Below are positions 35,819 through 45,159 of a stretch of DNA of 64,000 nt, piece after piece (position 1 is the first letter of the stretch; every line of letters begins with the position of its first letter). The position numbers were made by a program, and so were the translations under genes. The notes beneath the pieces are model-generated. The model had not been told where the DNA came from, did not search any database, and saw nothing but the letters and a program-made list of their open reading frames with translations. The stretch is taken from contig DASCNA010000144.1 of the NCBI GenBank assembly GCA_036011305.1, positions 1 through 64,000 on the forward strand. The letters are read 5' to 3'. Source of the DNA: DASCNA01 sp036011305 (GTDB taxonomy: Bacteria > Verrucomicrobiota > Lentisphaeria > Victivallales > GWF2-38-69).

Positions 35819-37018
35819 TTAGTGTTTATAAAAAATATAAAATGGTATTTTGATATAGAATATAACTATTGCAAAAAATCCCAAAACCATTATCATTATT
35901 GCGAAATATGTTTGAGTACTATCCGGTATGATACTTAAAACTATACTTAAACATGACACTATGATAAGCTGCAACCCGCTGAATAATGCGCTTGCTGTTC
36001 CAACATTTTCAGATTGACTGCTCATTGCGCCTGATACCGCATTTGACCAAACTAAAGCCTGCGCGAAAATAGCAAATAATATTGGAAGTATTACAGAATA
36101 TACATTTACATAATCAATAATTGAAAACAGAGATAAAATAATTCCGGAAATCAAAAAAACTAAAATACCGATTAAAATCATAATTTCAGGGGTTATCTTC
36201 TTTACATATTTTGAGTTAACAAATGCTCCTGAAAAAGATGCTGCTGCTACTAAAAGACCTATATTACCATACTGTTCAGGTGTAAGGTTAAATTTATTTT
36301 GCAGTAAAAAGGGTGTCATAACATTATATGCGACAGATATACTGTAAATACATATCCCTCCAAGTAAGAATTTTATAAAAACTCTATTCCTCATTATTTT
36401 ACAATAATTATGCAAGGAACTTTTAACGATTTTTTTTCTTATTATTTTTTCATTTTTCTTTCTTTCAGGATAAAGAAAAAATACACTAATAAGAACTAAG
36501 AAAGACATAATACTCAAAAAGACAAAATTATCCCTCCAGTTAAAATAACTTTGAATTATTCCACCTAAAACTGGTCCACCCCCTAAGCCGACGGCAAACC
36601 CTAAAGTTAAATATGATGCAACTTTTGCCAATTGTTTTCCTTTAAAAAAATCCCTTAAACTAGCTCTCATTAAAACCATCGTAGAACCTGCACCAATTCC
36701 CTGCACTAATCTTGAAATACAAAACTCTGTATAATAAACAGAAAATACAGATAAAATTGAACCAATAATTAAAATAATAATGCCGATCAATAGAATTTTT
36801 TTCCGACCAAAACAATCAGAGCAAGGCCCGTAGAATAACTGTGATATACCGAATCCGAAAAGAAATATTGTAATACTGTATTTAATAGTACTGTGTCCTA
36901 CACCATAAAACCTAGCTATAATCGGCAATGAAGGGATATACATAGTTAGATATGCCTGTCCAAGCATTGTGAGAACAAAAGCAAATATCAGTAAACTTAT
37001 TAACCTTCTATTTTTCAT
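35819..37018 (-). CDS. MFS exporter, Bcr/CflA (DHA1) type
   Basis: This is a 399-residue inner-membrane protein with about 12 membrane segments. The motif between TM2 and TM3 is GPCSDCFGRKK, and TM4-5 show SRLVQGIGAGSTMVLMRA and GLGGGPVLGG, as in proton-driven drug exporters. Substrate unknown. It diverges from a PadR regulator; the 140-base gap contains an inverted repeat that is a candidate operator. Control by the PadR protein is therefore likely. Confidence 0.82.
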   Translation of the reverse strand: MKNRRLISLLIFAFVLTMLGQAYLTMYIPSLPIIARFYGVGHSTIKYSITIFLFGFGISQLFYGPCSDCFGRKKILLIGIIILIIGSILSVFSVYYTEFCISRLVQGIGAGSTMVLMRASLRDFFKGKQLAKVASYLTLGFAVGLGGGPVLGGIIQSYFNWRDNFVFLSIMSFLVLISVFFLYPERKKNEKIIRKKIVKSSLHNYCKIMRNRVFIKFLLGGICIYSISVAYNVMTPFLLQNKFNLTPEQYGNIGLLVAAASFSGAFVNSKYVKKITPEIMILIGILVFLISGIILSLFSIIDYVNVYSVILPILFAIFAQALVWSNAVSGAMSSQSENVGTASALFSGLQLIIVSCLSIVLSIIPDSTQTYFAIMIMVLGFFAIVIFYIKIPFYIFYKH

Positions 37019-37076
37019 TTCAACATCTTCACTTTCTGTTAATCTTTATTTTACAACTTTAATATACATCAACACA

Positions 37077-37095
37077 ACAGGTTGTAAAGACCTGT
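37077..37095. promoter_or_regulatory. Inverted repeat, candidate PadR operator
   Basis: ACAGGT and ACCTGT are separated by seven bases between the MFS and padR starts. The dyad lies 59 bases before the MFS start and just upstream of the padR promoter, a suitable place for a regulator of both. Confidence 0.45.
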
Positions 37096-37104
37096 TTGTA
37101 TAAC

Positions 37105-37132
37105 TTGTTATATTTTTACATTATGCTATATT
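37105..37132 (+). promoter_or_regulatory. Putative promoter of the padR gene
   Basis: TTGTTA (37105-37110) and TATATT (37127-37132) are 16 bases apart and about 35 bases before the padR start. Confidence 0.4.
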
Positions 37133-37166
37133 ATAATAAAAAAGAACTTTAAAAGATGAATTGAAT

Positions 37167-37706
37167 ATGCATTTTTTAACTAAAAGTAGTTATATGCTTC
37201 TAGGATTGATAAATAGACAAAGCCGATCTGGATATGATTTAAAAAAAACAATTAAAAAAATGTCTAATTTTTATTGGTCTGAGAGTAATGCCCAGATATA
37301 TCCAATATTAAAGAAGCTTGAAGAAGCAAAACTTGTTAAATCTGAAATTGACCTGACCAGCGGTAAAAGAAATAGGAAAATATATGCAATAACATCCTTA
37401 GGAAAAAAGTATCTAAAAGAATGGTTACAAACTGATCTTATTCCTACCCCATATAGAGAAGAGCTCCTTATGCAGATTTCTTTTGGACAGAATATCAGTA
37501 ATGAAAATTTTAAGGATAAAATTGAAAATTATAGAGATGAAATAATCAAATATATTAAGGAACACCAAATTACTCTTCAGCATATTAAAGATGAACATCC
37601 ATCAAGCAGAGATTTTAAATATTTGATTCTTGTTTATGACCACTCAAAAAGAATCCTAGATGCTAAACTAGCCTGGGCTGAGCAGGTGCTTAAAGATATA
37701 AAATAA
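37167..37706 (+). CDS. PadR-family transcriptional regulator
   Basis: This is a 179-residue dimeric repressor. The N-terminal winged helix (about 1-80) shows LLGLINRQSRSGYDL, WSESNAQIYPILKKLEEAKLV and the RKIYAITSLGKKYL wing. A C-terminal helical region (about 90-175) of the PadR/Vir type follows, which usually dimerises and binds an aromatic or drug-like ligand. The start is placed at the ATG 37167; a TTG two codons upstream is possible. It is divergent from the MFS exporter that it probably represses. Confidence 0.85.
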   Translation: MHFLTKSSYMLLGLINRQSRSGYDLKKTIKKMSNFYWSESNAQIYPILKKLEEAKLVKSEIDLTSGKRNRKIYAITSLGKKYLKEWLQTDLIPTPYREELLMQISFGQNISNENFKDKIENYRDEIIKYIKEHQITLQHIKDEHPSSRDFKYLILVYDHSKRILDAKLAWAEQVLKDIK

Positions 37707-37907
37707 TCACTTCTGTTTTTTTTTCAGATTCATAATATTGATATAAAGAGTAATCATGAATAGGATTGCAAACAGGACAGTAAACACTATAAACAAAGTA
37801 CGTGGCTCTATAGTATATAGAAAAATATAAGCAGCAACATACCCTGCAGAAACGAACATAATAACCCAACAAAATATCTGAGCTGTTTTATATAATATTT
37901 TATTCAT
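37707..37907 (-). CDS. Small two-helix membrane protein after the P-type ATPase
   Basis: This is a 66-residue protein with two predicted membrane helices (about 5-28 and 36-57) and a basic KKKQK tail. It starts on the base next to the ATPase stop, so the pair is translationally coupled. A subunit or regulatory peptide of the ATPase, like the small proteins of other P-type pumps, is an attractive idea but unproven. No family recognised. Confidence 0.6.
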   Translation of the reverse strand: MNKILYKTAQIFCWVIMFVSAGYVAAYIFLYTIEPRTLFIVFTVLFAILFMITLYINIMNLKKKQK

Positions 37908-40457
37908 TTAATTATGTATTTTCCCTTGTCGTCTAAACCTAATTCCTGAATGATCAAAAAGTTTGTATGCAAAAATTTTCATTCGATCAGTAATAAACAT
38001 CTGAATGCATGCGTAAATCCAGATAAATACAATATACCATCCTATAGGAGCCATTAAAATACCAAAACCACACATAAGTGATACTATGAGCTTTGATATG
38101 ATAGTCGACCAGAACAACCCCTTCCCAGGGGCCAAAGACCAGAAAGGCCCTTTTACTCTTGATAAGAATACTGTCAAATTACCGGCTATTGCAAGTTCGG
38201 CAAAAACCAATGTCTGAACCTGATCAAATTTCAAAATACCAAATGTTGAAACAACCCAGTGTCTAAAATGTATCAGATGATTTGAAAAAAAACAGTGATC
38301 TATAATACTTGGATGCCAACTATAGCTTGTTAAAACGTGTTTCCCTAGATAAAAAATAATAAAAGTAAATATTACGTTAGTCAAACCCAATACTGTACCT
38401 ATCCCTATAACTTTTCTCATATCCCACTGCTCAGGATTAGGGCTTACTGCAGTATTATCTGACGCAATAGCCATAATTGGAAAATCATTAAATACAGCAA
38501 GTAGAACAATCATCATTGCTGTTACCGGATACTGCCCAAATATTAGAATAGCCAGTACTGTAAAAAACAGAACATCCTGCGTTTCTGAAATACGATAAAT
38601 TGCATAACTCTGCATTCTCTGAAAAATGCATCTTGATTCTTTTATCGCATCAATAATAACAGAAAGTCCGGGGAGAGTAAATACGATATCTGCAGCTGAT
38701 TTTGCTGCATCTGTAGCACCATCAACAGCAATACCTGTATCGGCCTTTTTTAATGCAGGAGCATCATTAACACCGTCACCTGTCATTCCTACAATATGGC
38801 CATGCTTCTGCAATAGCTCAACTATTTCATATTTGTGTTCAGGGAAAACTTCACTAAATCCATCTGATTCTACCACCATTCTAATAGCTTTACGATCAGA
38901 TGCTCCTTCTAAATCATCAGCTTTTAATATTTTAGTTCCCAAACCAATTTGTTTACAGGTTTCTCTCGCAATAGCTCCATGATCACCTGTAACCATTTTT
39001 ACATCAACATTTAATTTTTTAGCTTCACTTATTGTGTCTGCGGAATCCAGACGTGGTGTATCTTCTAAATCAATTAAACCAACAAACTGCCATTTATCTT
39101 TATCATCAGTTTTACCTACTCCTAATGTGCGAAATCCTCTTTCTGCTGCTTCATCAACCAGTCTGTTAACTTCGTCTTTAATTTCTTCTTTGTTTTCAGC
39201 CAAAGCTACTATTACCTGAGGAGCACCTTTGCAAACTTTAAAAGTTTTCTGATTAAATTTTATCGTAGCTTCTGTTTTTTTAGATACAGGATCAAACGGA
39301 GTAAAATGTATCAGCTTACAGCTATTTTTTTTCTCAACTAAATTTTTGCTTTTTTCCAACTGATCTATAATGGCAGAATCAATAGGATCTCTATCTTCCT
39401 CTTTTGAAGCTAACGTTCCATATAAAAGTATATCATCTTCAGTAAAAGCTTTGATAGCTTGATAGCCATGAATTGTCAATTTATTTTGTGTAATTGTTCC
39501 GGTCTTATCTGAACACAAAATATCCATACCAGCCATTTCTTCTATCGCTATCAATTTACTGACAATCGCTTTTTTCTTTGACAGGGCCAAAGCTCCTACT
39601 GCCATAGTAACGCTTAAAACAGCAGGCATAGCTGCAGGTATTGAGGCAACAGTAAGAACTAATGAAAACTGTAATAGTTCCCAGATACTATCATGACGAA
39701 ATATACCTACAATAACAATTAAGGAAACAAGAAAAAAGTTTAATGCTATTAGATAATCCCCTATTTTAACAACAGCTTTCTGAAAATGACTATCTGTTTT
39801 AGCTTCAGCAACAAGCTTAGCAGTCTTCCCAAAAAAAGTATTTTCTCCTGTTCCATACACTAAAGCATTCATTACACCCTGTTTAACTATGGCACCGGAA
39901 TATGCAATATCGCCTTGGTGTTTTTCTACAGGAAGAGATTCACCTGTAAGTGCAGCTTCATCAACTAGTACATAATCTCCATCTATTAATTTAATATCTG
40001 CAGGAAGTACATCTCCAAGTTTTATTCTGATTATATCACCCGGAACCAGGTCACTGGCTTCTATTTCAATCCATTTGCTATCTCTCAAAACTATTGCCTT
40101 ACTTGCAAGATGTTTTTTCAAAGCTGCTATAGCATTTCCTGCTTTAAATTCCTGAATTATTTCAATTGCAGCATTCAAAAAAAGTAAAAATGCTATGATA
40201 AAAAAATCATCCCAATGTTCAATCAAGGCACTGAGGACAGCTGCAATTTCAATCATCCATGGAATTGGTCCCCAGAATTTTTTTATAACTCTTATAAAAA
40301 AACTATCTTTTTTCTCGGGTATTACATTTGCCCCAAACTCTTTAATTCGAGCTTCATATTCCTGTATAGAAAGCCCTTTATCACTATCTACATCTAACCT
40401 TTTTAACAAATCCCTAAATTCTGTTGAGTCTGCAGTTTTTTTATCAATAAGTTCCAT
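37908..40457 (-). CDS. P3A-type proton-translocating ATPase
   Basis: This is an 849-residue inner-membrane P-type pump. Visible motifs: LVPGDIIRIKLGDVLPAD, TGES (171-174), the IPAAMP transport-site sequence (273-278), phosphorylated Asp317 in CSDKTGT, KGAPQ, MVTGDH and GDGVNDAPALKKA. IPAAMP plus the overall layout match plasma-membrane H+-ATPases of plants, fungi and some bacteria and archaea, not Ca or K pumps. The C-terminus is short and lacks the autoinhibitory domain of plant enzymes. It likely exports protons to hold pH or a proton gradient. The small membrane protein follows immediately. Confidence 0.92.
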   Translation of the reverse strand: MELIDKKTADSTEFRDLLKRLDVDSDKGLSIQEYEARIKEFGANVIPEKKDSFFIRVIKKFWGPIPWMIEIAAVLSALIEHWDDFFIIAFLLFLNAAIEIIQEFKAGNAIAALKKHLASKAIVLRDSKWIEIEASDLVPGDIIRIKLGDVLPADIKLIDGDYVLVDEAALTGESLPVEKHQGDIAYSGAIVKQGVMNALVYGTGENTFFGKTAKLVAEAKTDSHFQKAVVKIGDYLIALNFFLVSLIVIVGIFRHDSIWELLQFSLVLTVASIPAAMPAVLSVTMAVGALALSKKKAIVSKLIAIEEMAGMDILCSDKTGTITQNKLTIHGYQAIKAFTEDDILLYGTLASKEEDRDPIDSAIIDQLEKSKNLVEKKNSCKLIHFTPFDPVSKKTEATIKFNQKTFKVCKGAPQVIVALAENKEEIKDEVNRLVDEAAERGFRTLGVGKTDDKDKWQFVGLIDLEDTPRLDSADTISEAKKLNVDVKMVTGDHGAIARETCKQIGLGTKILKADDLEGASDRKAIRMVVESDGFSEVFPEHKYEIVELLQKHGHIVGMTGDGVNDAPALKKADTGIAVDGATDAAKSAADIVFTLPGLSVIIDAIKESRCIFQRMQSYAIYRISETQDVLFFTVLAILIFGQYPVTAMMIVLLAVFNDFPIMAIASDNTAVSPNPEQWDMRKVIGIGTVLGLTNVIFTFIIFYLGKHVLTSYSWHPSIIDHCFFSNHLIHFRHWVVSTFGILKFDQVQTLVFAELAIAGNLTVFLSRVKGPFWSLAPGKGLFWSTIISKLIVSLMCGFGILMAPIGWYIVFIWIYACIQMFITDRMKIFAYKLFDHSGIRFRRQGKIHN

Positions 40458-40711
40458 AATTGATACCTCTAATTTTCAATAGATAAGATAAAGGATAACT
40501 ATTTCTATATTTCAGTTCTTTTATTATGTAGATTTTATCACAAGACTAGATTAATTAGTAGAGACGCTTTTTTTTTAGATTTTAGATCCTTGATTTATAA
40601 GTTGTAAAATTACATCGGTTAGATTTTGAGTTAAACATAAAAATATAATAACTCAGAAAGATTAGGCTAGAAACAAAAGCATCGCATTAATTTTTTTAAT
40701 AATATAATGAA

Positions 40712-41842
40712 TCAACTCTTTAGTATGTATAATTTCCCAGGTAATTCTTTGATAATCTTTTTGAAGGTAAGCTGCTGTAACTTGGCAAGAAGTTTCCATA
40801 TGGGAAGTTCAGTTTCCATGGAAATCATATCAACAGACTTTTCTTCATTTTGGATGCAGTTAATGATAAGCTTTTCTTCCTCAGAACAATCAGTTAGCAT
40901 TACGGTGCATTTATTCTCAAAACCAGAATCATTATTATCATCAATACTCAACTCACCAGTGAAGCCAGGCAGAAATTCGAACTCATCAATTATGTCATCA
41001 ATATTTTCTACAAGTTTTGCACCGTTTTTTATCAGCTTATTACACCCTTGAGACATGGGAGAATTTATCCTACCAGGAACAGCAAATATCTGCCTATTGT
41101 GTTCCAATGCAAATTTGGCTGTGATTAAAGCACCGCTTTTAGTCCCTGCTTCTATAACAAGTATTCCTTTAGACAAGCCTGATATTATTCTGTTTCTCAT
41201 AGGAAAGCTTTGTCTTGTGGGAGAAAATTCCATTGGAAACTCGCTTATAATACAACCTCCATTATCAATAATTTCTCTAGCTAACTCTGCATGTGATTGA
41301 GGGTGAAGTCTGGCAAGCCCTCCTCCAAGGACAGCTATAGTATGTCCTTTTGCATTTACAACTGCTTTATGGGCTACAGCATCAATTCCGTAGGCCAGAC
41401 CAGAAATAACAGTCCAGCCTGCATAGGATAATTGAGTAGAAAGAGAATCAGCTATTTCTCTTCCATAAGTAGTCAACCGCCTTGAACCGACAACTCCTAT
41501 AGCTCTATTAAAATCACACTTTAATTCACCTCTGCAGTAAAGACACAATGGAGGATCAGGTATTTCTTTTAGCTGCTCAGGGTATTTCTCATCCAGAATC
41601 GTGACTAAGTCAACTCCCCCGCGTTCACTTAAATTCAACTCTTTTGATAAATTAACATTTTTTCCCCAATTTATAATCTGCTCTGATAAAGATTTTCCGA
41701 TACCTTTGATATTACAAAGATCAGACAAAGAGGCAGAAAAAATATTTTGAGGTGAACCTAAAGCCTCAATCATTGAATTGAATTTTGCATTACCGATACC
41801 TGACAGTAAATTAATTATTATACATGCTTCTCTATTATTCAT
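40712..41842 (-). CDS. dprA: DNA processing protein DprA
   Basis: This 376-residue cytoplasmic protein loads RecA onto incoming single-stranded DNA during natural transformation. An N-terminal helix-hairpin-helix (LCNIKGIGKSLSEQI) leads to the Rossmann domain with VVGSRRLTTYG, SGLAYGIDAVAHKAV, AVLGGGLARLHP, FPMRNRIISGLS and GALITAKFALE. A C-terminal winged-helix-like segment (about 320-375) completes it. Its start overlaps the aroB stop by four bases (ATGA), so they are coupled. It hints at competence, in keeping with the PilT-type motor gene at 45160. Confidence 0.93.
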   Translation of the reverse strand: MNNREACIIINLLSGIGNAKFNSMIEALGSPQNIFSASLSDLCNIKGIGKSLSEQIINWGKNVNLSKELNLSERGGVDLVTILDEKYPEQLKEIPDPPLCLYCRGELKCDFNRAIGVVGSRRLTTYGREIADSLSTQLSYAGWTVISGLAYGIDAVAHKAVVNAKGHTIAVLGGGLARLHPQSHAELAREIIDNGGCIISEFPMEFSPTRQSFPMRNRIISGLSKGILVIEAGTKSGALITAKFALEHNRQIFAVPGRINSPMSQGCNKLIKNGAKLVENIDDIIDEFEFLPGFTGELSIDDNNDSGFENKCTVMLTDCSEEEKLIINCIQNEEKSVDMISMETELPIWKLLAKLQQLTFKKIIKELPGKLYILKS

Positions 41843-42927
41843 GCATACGCCTTTACTGCTTCAAGAATTAACTTATTATCAATACCGCCAATCATTTTAA
41901 CTCTGCCGATTTTTTTATAAGGCAAAATAAAATGAATATTATTATTTCTTACTTTTTTATCATTATACATAGCATTTAAAATATCATCAGGATTTATATC
42001 AGATGCTTTTACAGGGAGATAAAAGCTGACAAGCAACTGTTTCAATTTATCTTCAATATTTGGTTCAATCATTCCAAGTGTTAAAGCCAATCTACATGCC
42101 ATCAGCATACCTATGGCAATTCCTTCACCGTGAATATATTTTTCATAGCCTGAAATCGTTTCAATTGCATGTCCAAAAGTATGACCAAAATTTAATATTG
42201 CCCTTAAAGAATGTTCCTTTTCGTCTTTTGCTACAATATCAGCTTTTATTTTGCAGCACCAAGCAATTAATTCAGTAATAACATTCATGTCAAGCTCATT
42301 AATTTTTTCGATATTAGATTCAATATACTCAAATAGCTTAAAATCTATAATCATCCCATATTTTATGACCTCAGCCAAACCGCCTCTTACTTCTCTAACA
42401 GGAAGCGTTTTAAGTGTATTTGGATCAATTATAACAGTTTTAGGTTGCAGGAAAGCTCCGATAAGATTTTTCCCTTCTGGCAGATCGACACCAGTTTTTC
42501 CACCAACGCTTGAGTCCACCATCGCCAATAAAGAAGTCGGTACCTGAATAAAATCAATTCCCCTCATGAACGTTGCCGCCGCAAACCCAGACATATCACC
42601 ACAAACTCCTCCGCCTAAAGCGATTACAACAGAAGAACGATCAATTCCTTCATTTAAGGCATGATGATAAATATCTTCTATAGTTTTTAGTGTTTTGCTT
42701 TGCTCGCCTGCAGGAAAACTGTATTTTATTACATGGTTATCAGAATTGACTGAAATATATTTCTGAACTCTATTATAATAAAGCTTGTCCACATTATCGT
42801 CAGTAATGATAAAACATTTTCTCCCTTTAATAAAAGGACGTATTTTATCTATACAATTAGACAGTATTTCTTCTTCAATAAATATTTCATAAGAATCTGT
42901 TTTAAGACCAACATTAATTATTTTCAT
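41839..42927 (-). CDS. aroB: 3-dehydroquinate synthase
   Basis: This 362-residue NAD- and metal-dependent enzyme carries out the second step of the shikimate pathway. Motifs: FPAGEQSKTLKT, GGGVCGDMSGFAAATFMRGIDF, PTSLLAMVDSSVGGKTG, NLIGAFLQPK, and metal histidines in NFGHTFGHAIE and IHGEGIAIGM. The start at 42927 (MKIINVG) matches the family N-terminus; a longer frame back to 43041 would add a non-homologous hydrophobic leader. It is coupled to dprA by a four-base overlap. Confidence 0.95.
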   Translation of the reverse strand: MKIINVGLKTDSYEIFIEEEILSNCIDKIRPFIKGRKCFIITDDNVDKLYYNRVQKYISVNSDNHVIKYSFPAGEQSKTLKTIEDIYHHALNEGIDRSSVVIALGGGVCGDMSGFAAATFMRGIDFIQVPTSLLAMVDSSVGGKTGVDLPEGKNLIGAFLQPKTVIIDPNTLKTLPVREVRGGLAEVIKYGMIIDFKLFEYIESNIEKINELDMNVITELIAWCCKIKADIVAKDEKEHSLRAILNFGHTFGHAIETISGYEKYIHGEGIAIGMLMACRLALTLGMIEPNIEDKLKQLLVSFYLPVKASDINPDDILNAMYNDKKVRNNNIHFILPYKKIGRVKMIGGIDNKLILEAVKAYA

Positions 42928-43058
42928 ATCAAACACTTTAATTATATAATTATTTGCTTTATATAATAGAATATAAGTTTTTATATAAATTTTATGAAAC
43001 CTCAAAGCTGTTAAATTTAGAAAATATTTATAACTTGCCAATAAAGAGTGTGCAACAT

Positions 43059-44369
43059 ATGAAAATTAAAAGTAGAAATTTAGGGTATTTTGAAACTTTT
43101 ACAGCATTGATGCATGATCACTGCTATGGTGGAGCCAATATAGGAACAATTATAAACTTCAGTGGAAAACTAGACAAAAATATTATAAAAGAGGTTCTTT
43201 TAAGCATTCAAAAAAAACATCCAATATTAAGAGCCGGAATGTACAAAAAAGAAGATGGACAATACCAGTTTAAATATGATGAGGAAAAACATCCTGTTTC
43301 ATTGAAGGTACTGGATAGAGATAAATGCATACCTGCACTCTCAATCCTGGAAAGAGAGGTTGGGATACCTTATGAATTAAAAACCTGTTTGTGGAAATGT
43401 ATCCTGCTTTACGGAGGAACAGATACAGGTTCTGAACATGAACTAATTTTATTTGCTCACCATAGTGTCATGGACGGTATGTCAACAATACAGTTCATCA
43501 AAGATTTCATGAACTTTACAGCTGTTTTATCTGATGGAAAACCAATTAACAATTTGAGTTCTCTACCTGTTCTATATTCAATAGAACACTATGCGGGAAA
43601 AGAAAAGATAACTTGGTCAGAATATCTAGAGAAACAACTTGAATTATCACAAAATCCTCCGCTCCGTAATTCAGACTGGCATTATATCAATAACACCGAC
43701 ATAAAAAATAGAATAGCCAGAATTTACAATATTTCACTACCTTCTGAAAAATTATCAATGCTTATAAATAATTGCAGAGCAAAACAAGTTACTGTTAATA
43801 ATGCACTTAATGCTGCAGCTCTTATTGCATTTACAGCTAAATACAATAAAAATCATGCAGAACTCAACCTGCCTACTCCTGTAAACATGCGCATGCATAG
43901 TAAACCTGTTATTGGTCCTGAAAACATGGGAAACTTTGTTAACTGGCTGCCTGTTTTTATAAAATACAAAAATGATGAAACTTTCTGGGATACAGCAAAA
44001 AAATATAGAGAAAGTTTCAATAAATCACTTAATACTTTTGGACATAATCCGGAAGTATGTGATCCCGAATACGTACTTGAAAAAGAAGTAATATGTTTTA
44101 ACTATCCTGAATATTCACCTCCTCCTAATTTCTGCACTGTTACTAATCTGGAGGTAGTCCAGCTTGATAAAAAATACAGTCATTTTATTTTAGAAAAAAT
44201 GAATTATGCTGTAGCTTTTACCTGCGGCGGCACAGGAATAGCAATAATATGCCACACTTTCAGAGACACTTTGAACTTTAACATCTGCTATACTGAACCG
44301 CTATTTGATGAAGCATGGATAAAAGAGTTTTCTGAAAATTTTATTACACTTCTAAAAGGGAATGTTTAG
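43059..44369 (+). CDS. Stand-alone condensation-type acyltransferase
   Basis: This is a 436-residue protein of the chloramphenicol-acetyltransferase/condensation superfamily. The active-site motif HHSVMDG (His134, His135, Asp139, Gly140) is intact. The N-terminal half has the usual FSGKLDKNIIKEVLLSIQKKHPILRAGM segment, and VNMRMHSKPVIGPENMGNFVNWLP takes the place of the channel loop. It resembles alcohol acyltransferases and PapA5-like enzymes that transfer an acyl group onto an alcohol or amine. No carrier protein, adenylation or ketosynthase gene is near, so the donor may be a CoA ester. The start at 43059 is chosen because the family N-terminus begins there; no strong ribosome binding site exists. 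Confidence 0.75.
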   Translation: MKIKSRNLGYFETFTALMHDHCYGGANIGTIINFSGKLDKNIIKEVLLSIQKKHPILRAGMYKKEDGQYQFKYDEEKHPVSLKVLDRDKCIPALSILEREVGIPYELKTCLWKCILLYGGTDTGSEHELILFAHHSVMDGMSTIQFIKDFMNFTAVLSDGKPINNLSSLPVLYSIEHYAGKEKITWSEYLEKQLELSQNPPLRNSDWHYINNTDIKNRIARIYNISLPSEKLSMLINNCRAKQVTVNNALNAAALIAFTAKYNKNHAELNLPTPVNMRMHSKPVIGPENMGNFVNWLPVFIKYKNDETFWDTAKKYRESFNKSLNTFGHNPEVCDPEYVLEKEVICFNYPEYSPPPNFCTVTNLEVVQLDKKYSHFILEKMNYAVAFTCGGTGIAIICHTFRDTLNFNICYTEPLFDEAWIKEFSENFITLLKGNV

Positions 44370-44619
44370 ATAGCTTAGCTAAAAAAGTACTATAATTATT
44401 ATCTCAAAAATCTACGTCAGAAGCCTTCTGCTTACTTATTAACATGTACGAATTGAAATCGTAAAATCATAATAGCCTTATTATAATATGAAATTATTTC
44501 ATCTTTAATAGGAATTACGCTATTATTTTTAATCTATAATATTGTTAAATTTAATTATATATTAAAGTGATGTTTTTATATTAACGTTTAATTGTTATAT
44601 CTCAATACTTGAGGGGGTT

Positions 44620-45087
44620 ATGATGAAAAAAATAGCTATTATAGTTATTTCTATTTTTATCTCAATTGGTGCTTTTGCTTCATCAAACAAATCTATGATT
44701 AATGCGCCAATTCAATCAGATTACGAGGGTATACTTCAACTGGATGCACATTTGAATGAGCATGTAAATAAAGGGCAGTTATTATTTCATATTAAGACAA
44801 GCTTATTAAAACTAGCTGCATTAAAAGCCAAAAATGACATGAAGTATGCCAAAGAAATTTACCTTAGAGACAAAAAACTTTCTGGACCTCATATTATATC
44901 TAAGAAGGCATTAGAGATTACCAAAAATACTTATATTGATGACTATATTGACTATCAGACTGCTTTAATAAATATCAAAAATTGTTATTATTATGCACCG
45001 TTTGCTGGAACAGTTACAAAAATTGATAATTATAGTGGATCTTGCGTTGGAGACGCCTCCGAAGTTATGGTTGTAACCAAAACCTGA
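44620..45087 (+). CDS. Minimal exported membrane-fusion (HlyD-like) protein
   Basis: This 155-residue protein has a signal peptide (about 1-21). The two half-lipoyl segments of an adaptor protein are recognisable, the first near INAPIQSDYEGILQLDAHLNEHVNKGQLLFHI and the second near YYYAPFAGTVTKIDNYSGSCV. A very short helical hairpin lies between them (about 65-110). The beta-barrel and membrane-proximal domains of normal HlyD/AcrA proteins are absent. A GAGGGGG site lies just before the ATG. No transporter or outer-membrane channel is adjacent. It is not simply a truncated gene, because the N-terminus, both half-motifs and the stop are in order. Confidence 0.68.
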   Translation: MMKKIAIIVISIFISIGAFASSNKSMINAPIQSDYEGILQLDAHLNEHVNKGQLLFHIKTSLLKLAALKAKNDMKYAKEIYLRDKKLSGPHIISKKALEITKNTYIDDYIDYQTALINIKNCYYYAPFAGTVTKIDNYSGSCVGDASEVMVVTKT

Positions 45088-45159
45088 TAGTTTTTAATTT
45101 AGAATATTATATATTAGAAAGCCTAAATAAAATCAGCTGATTCTGAAAATAAATACTGC

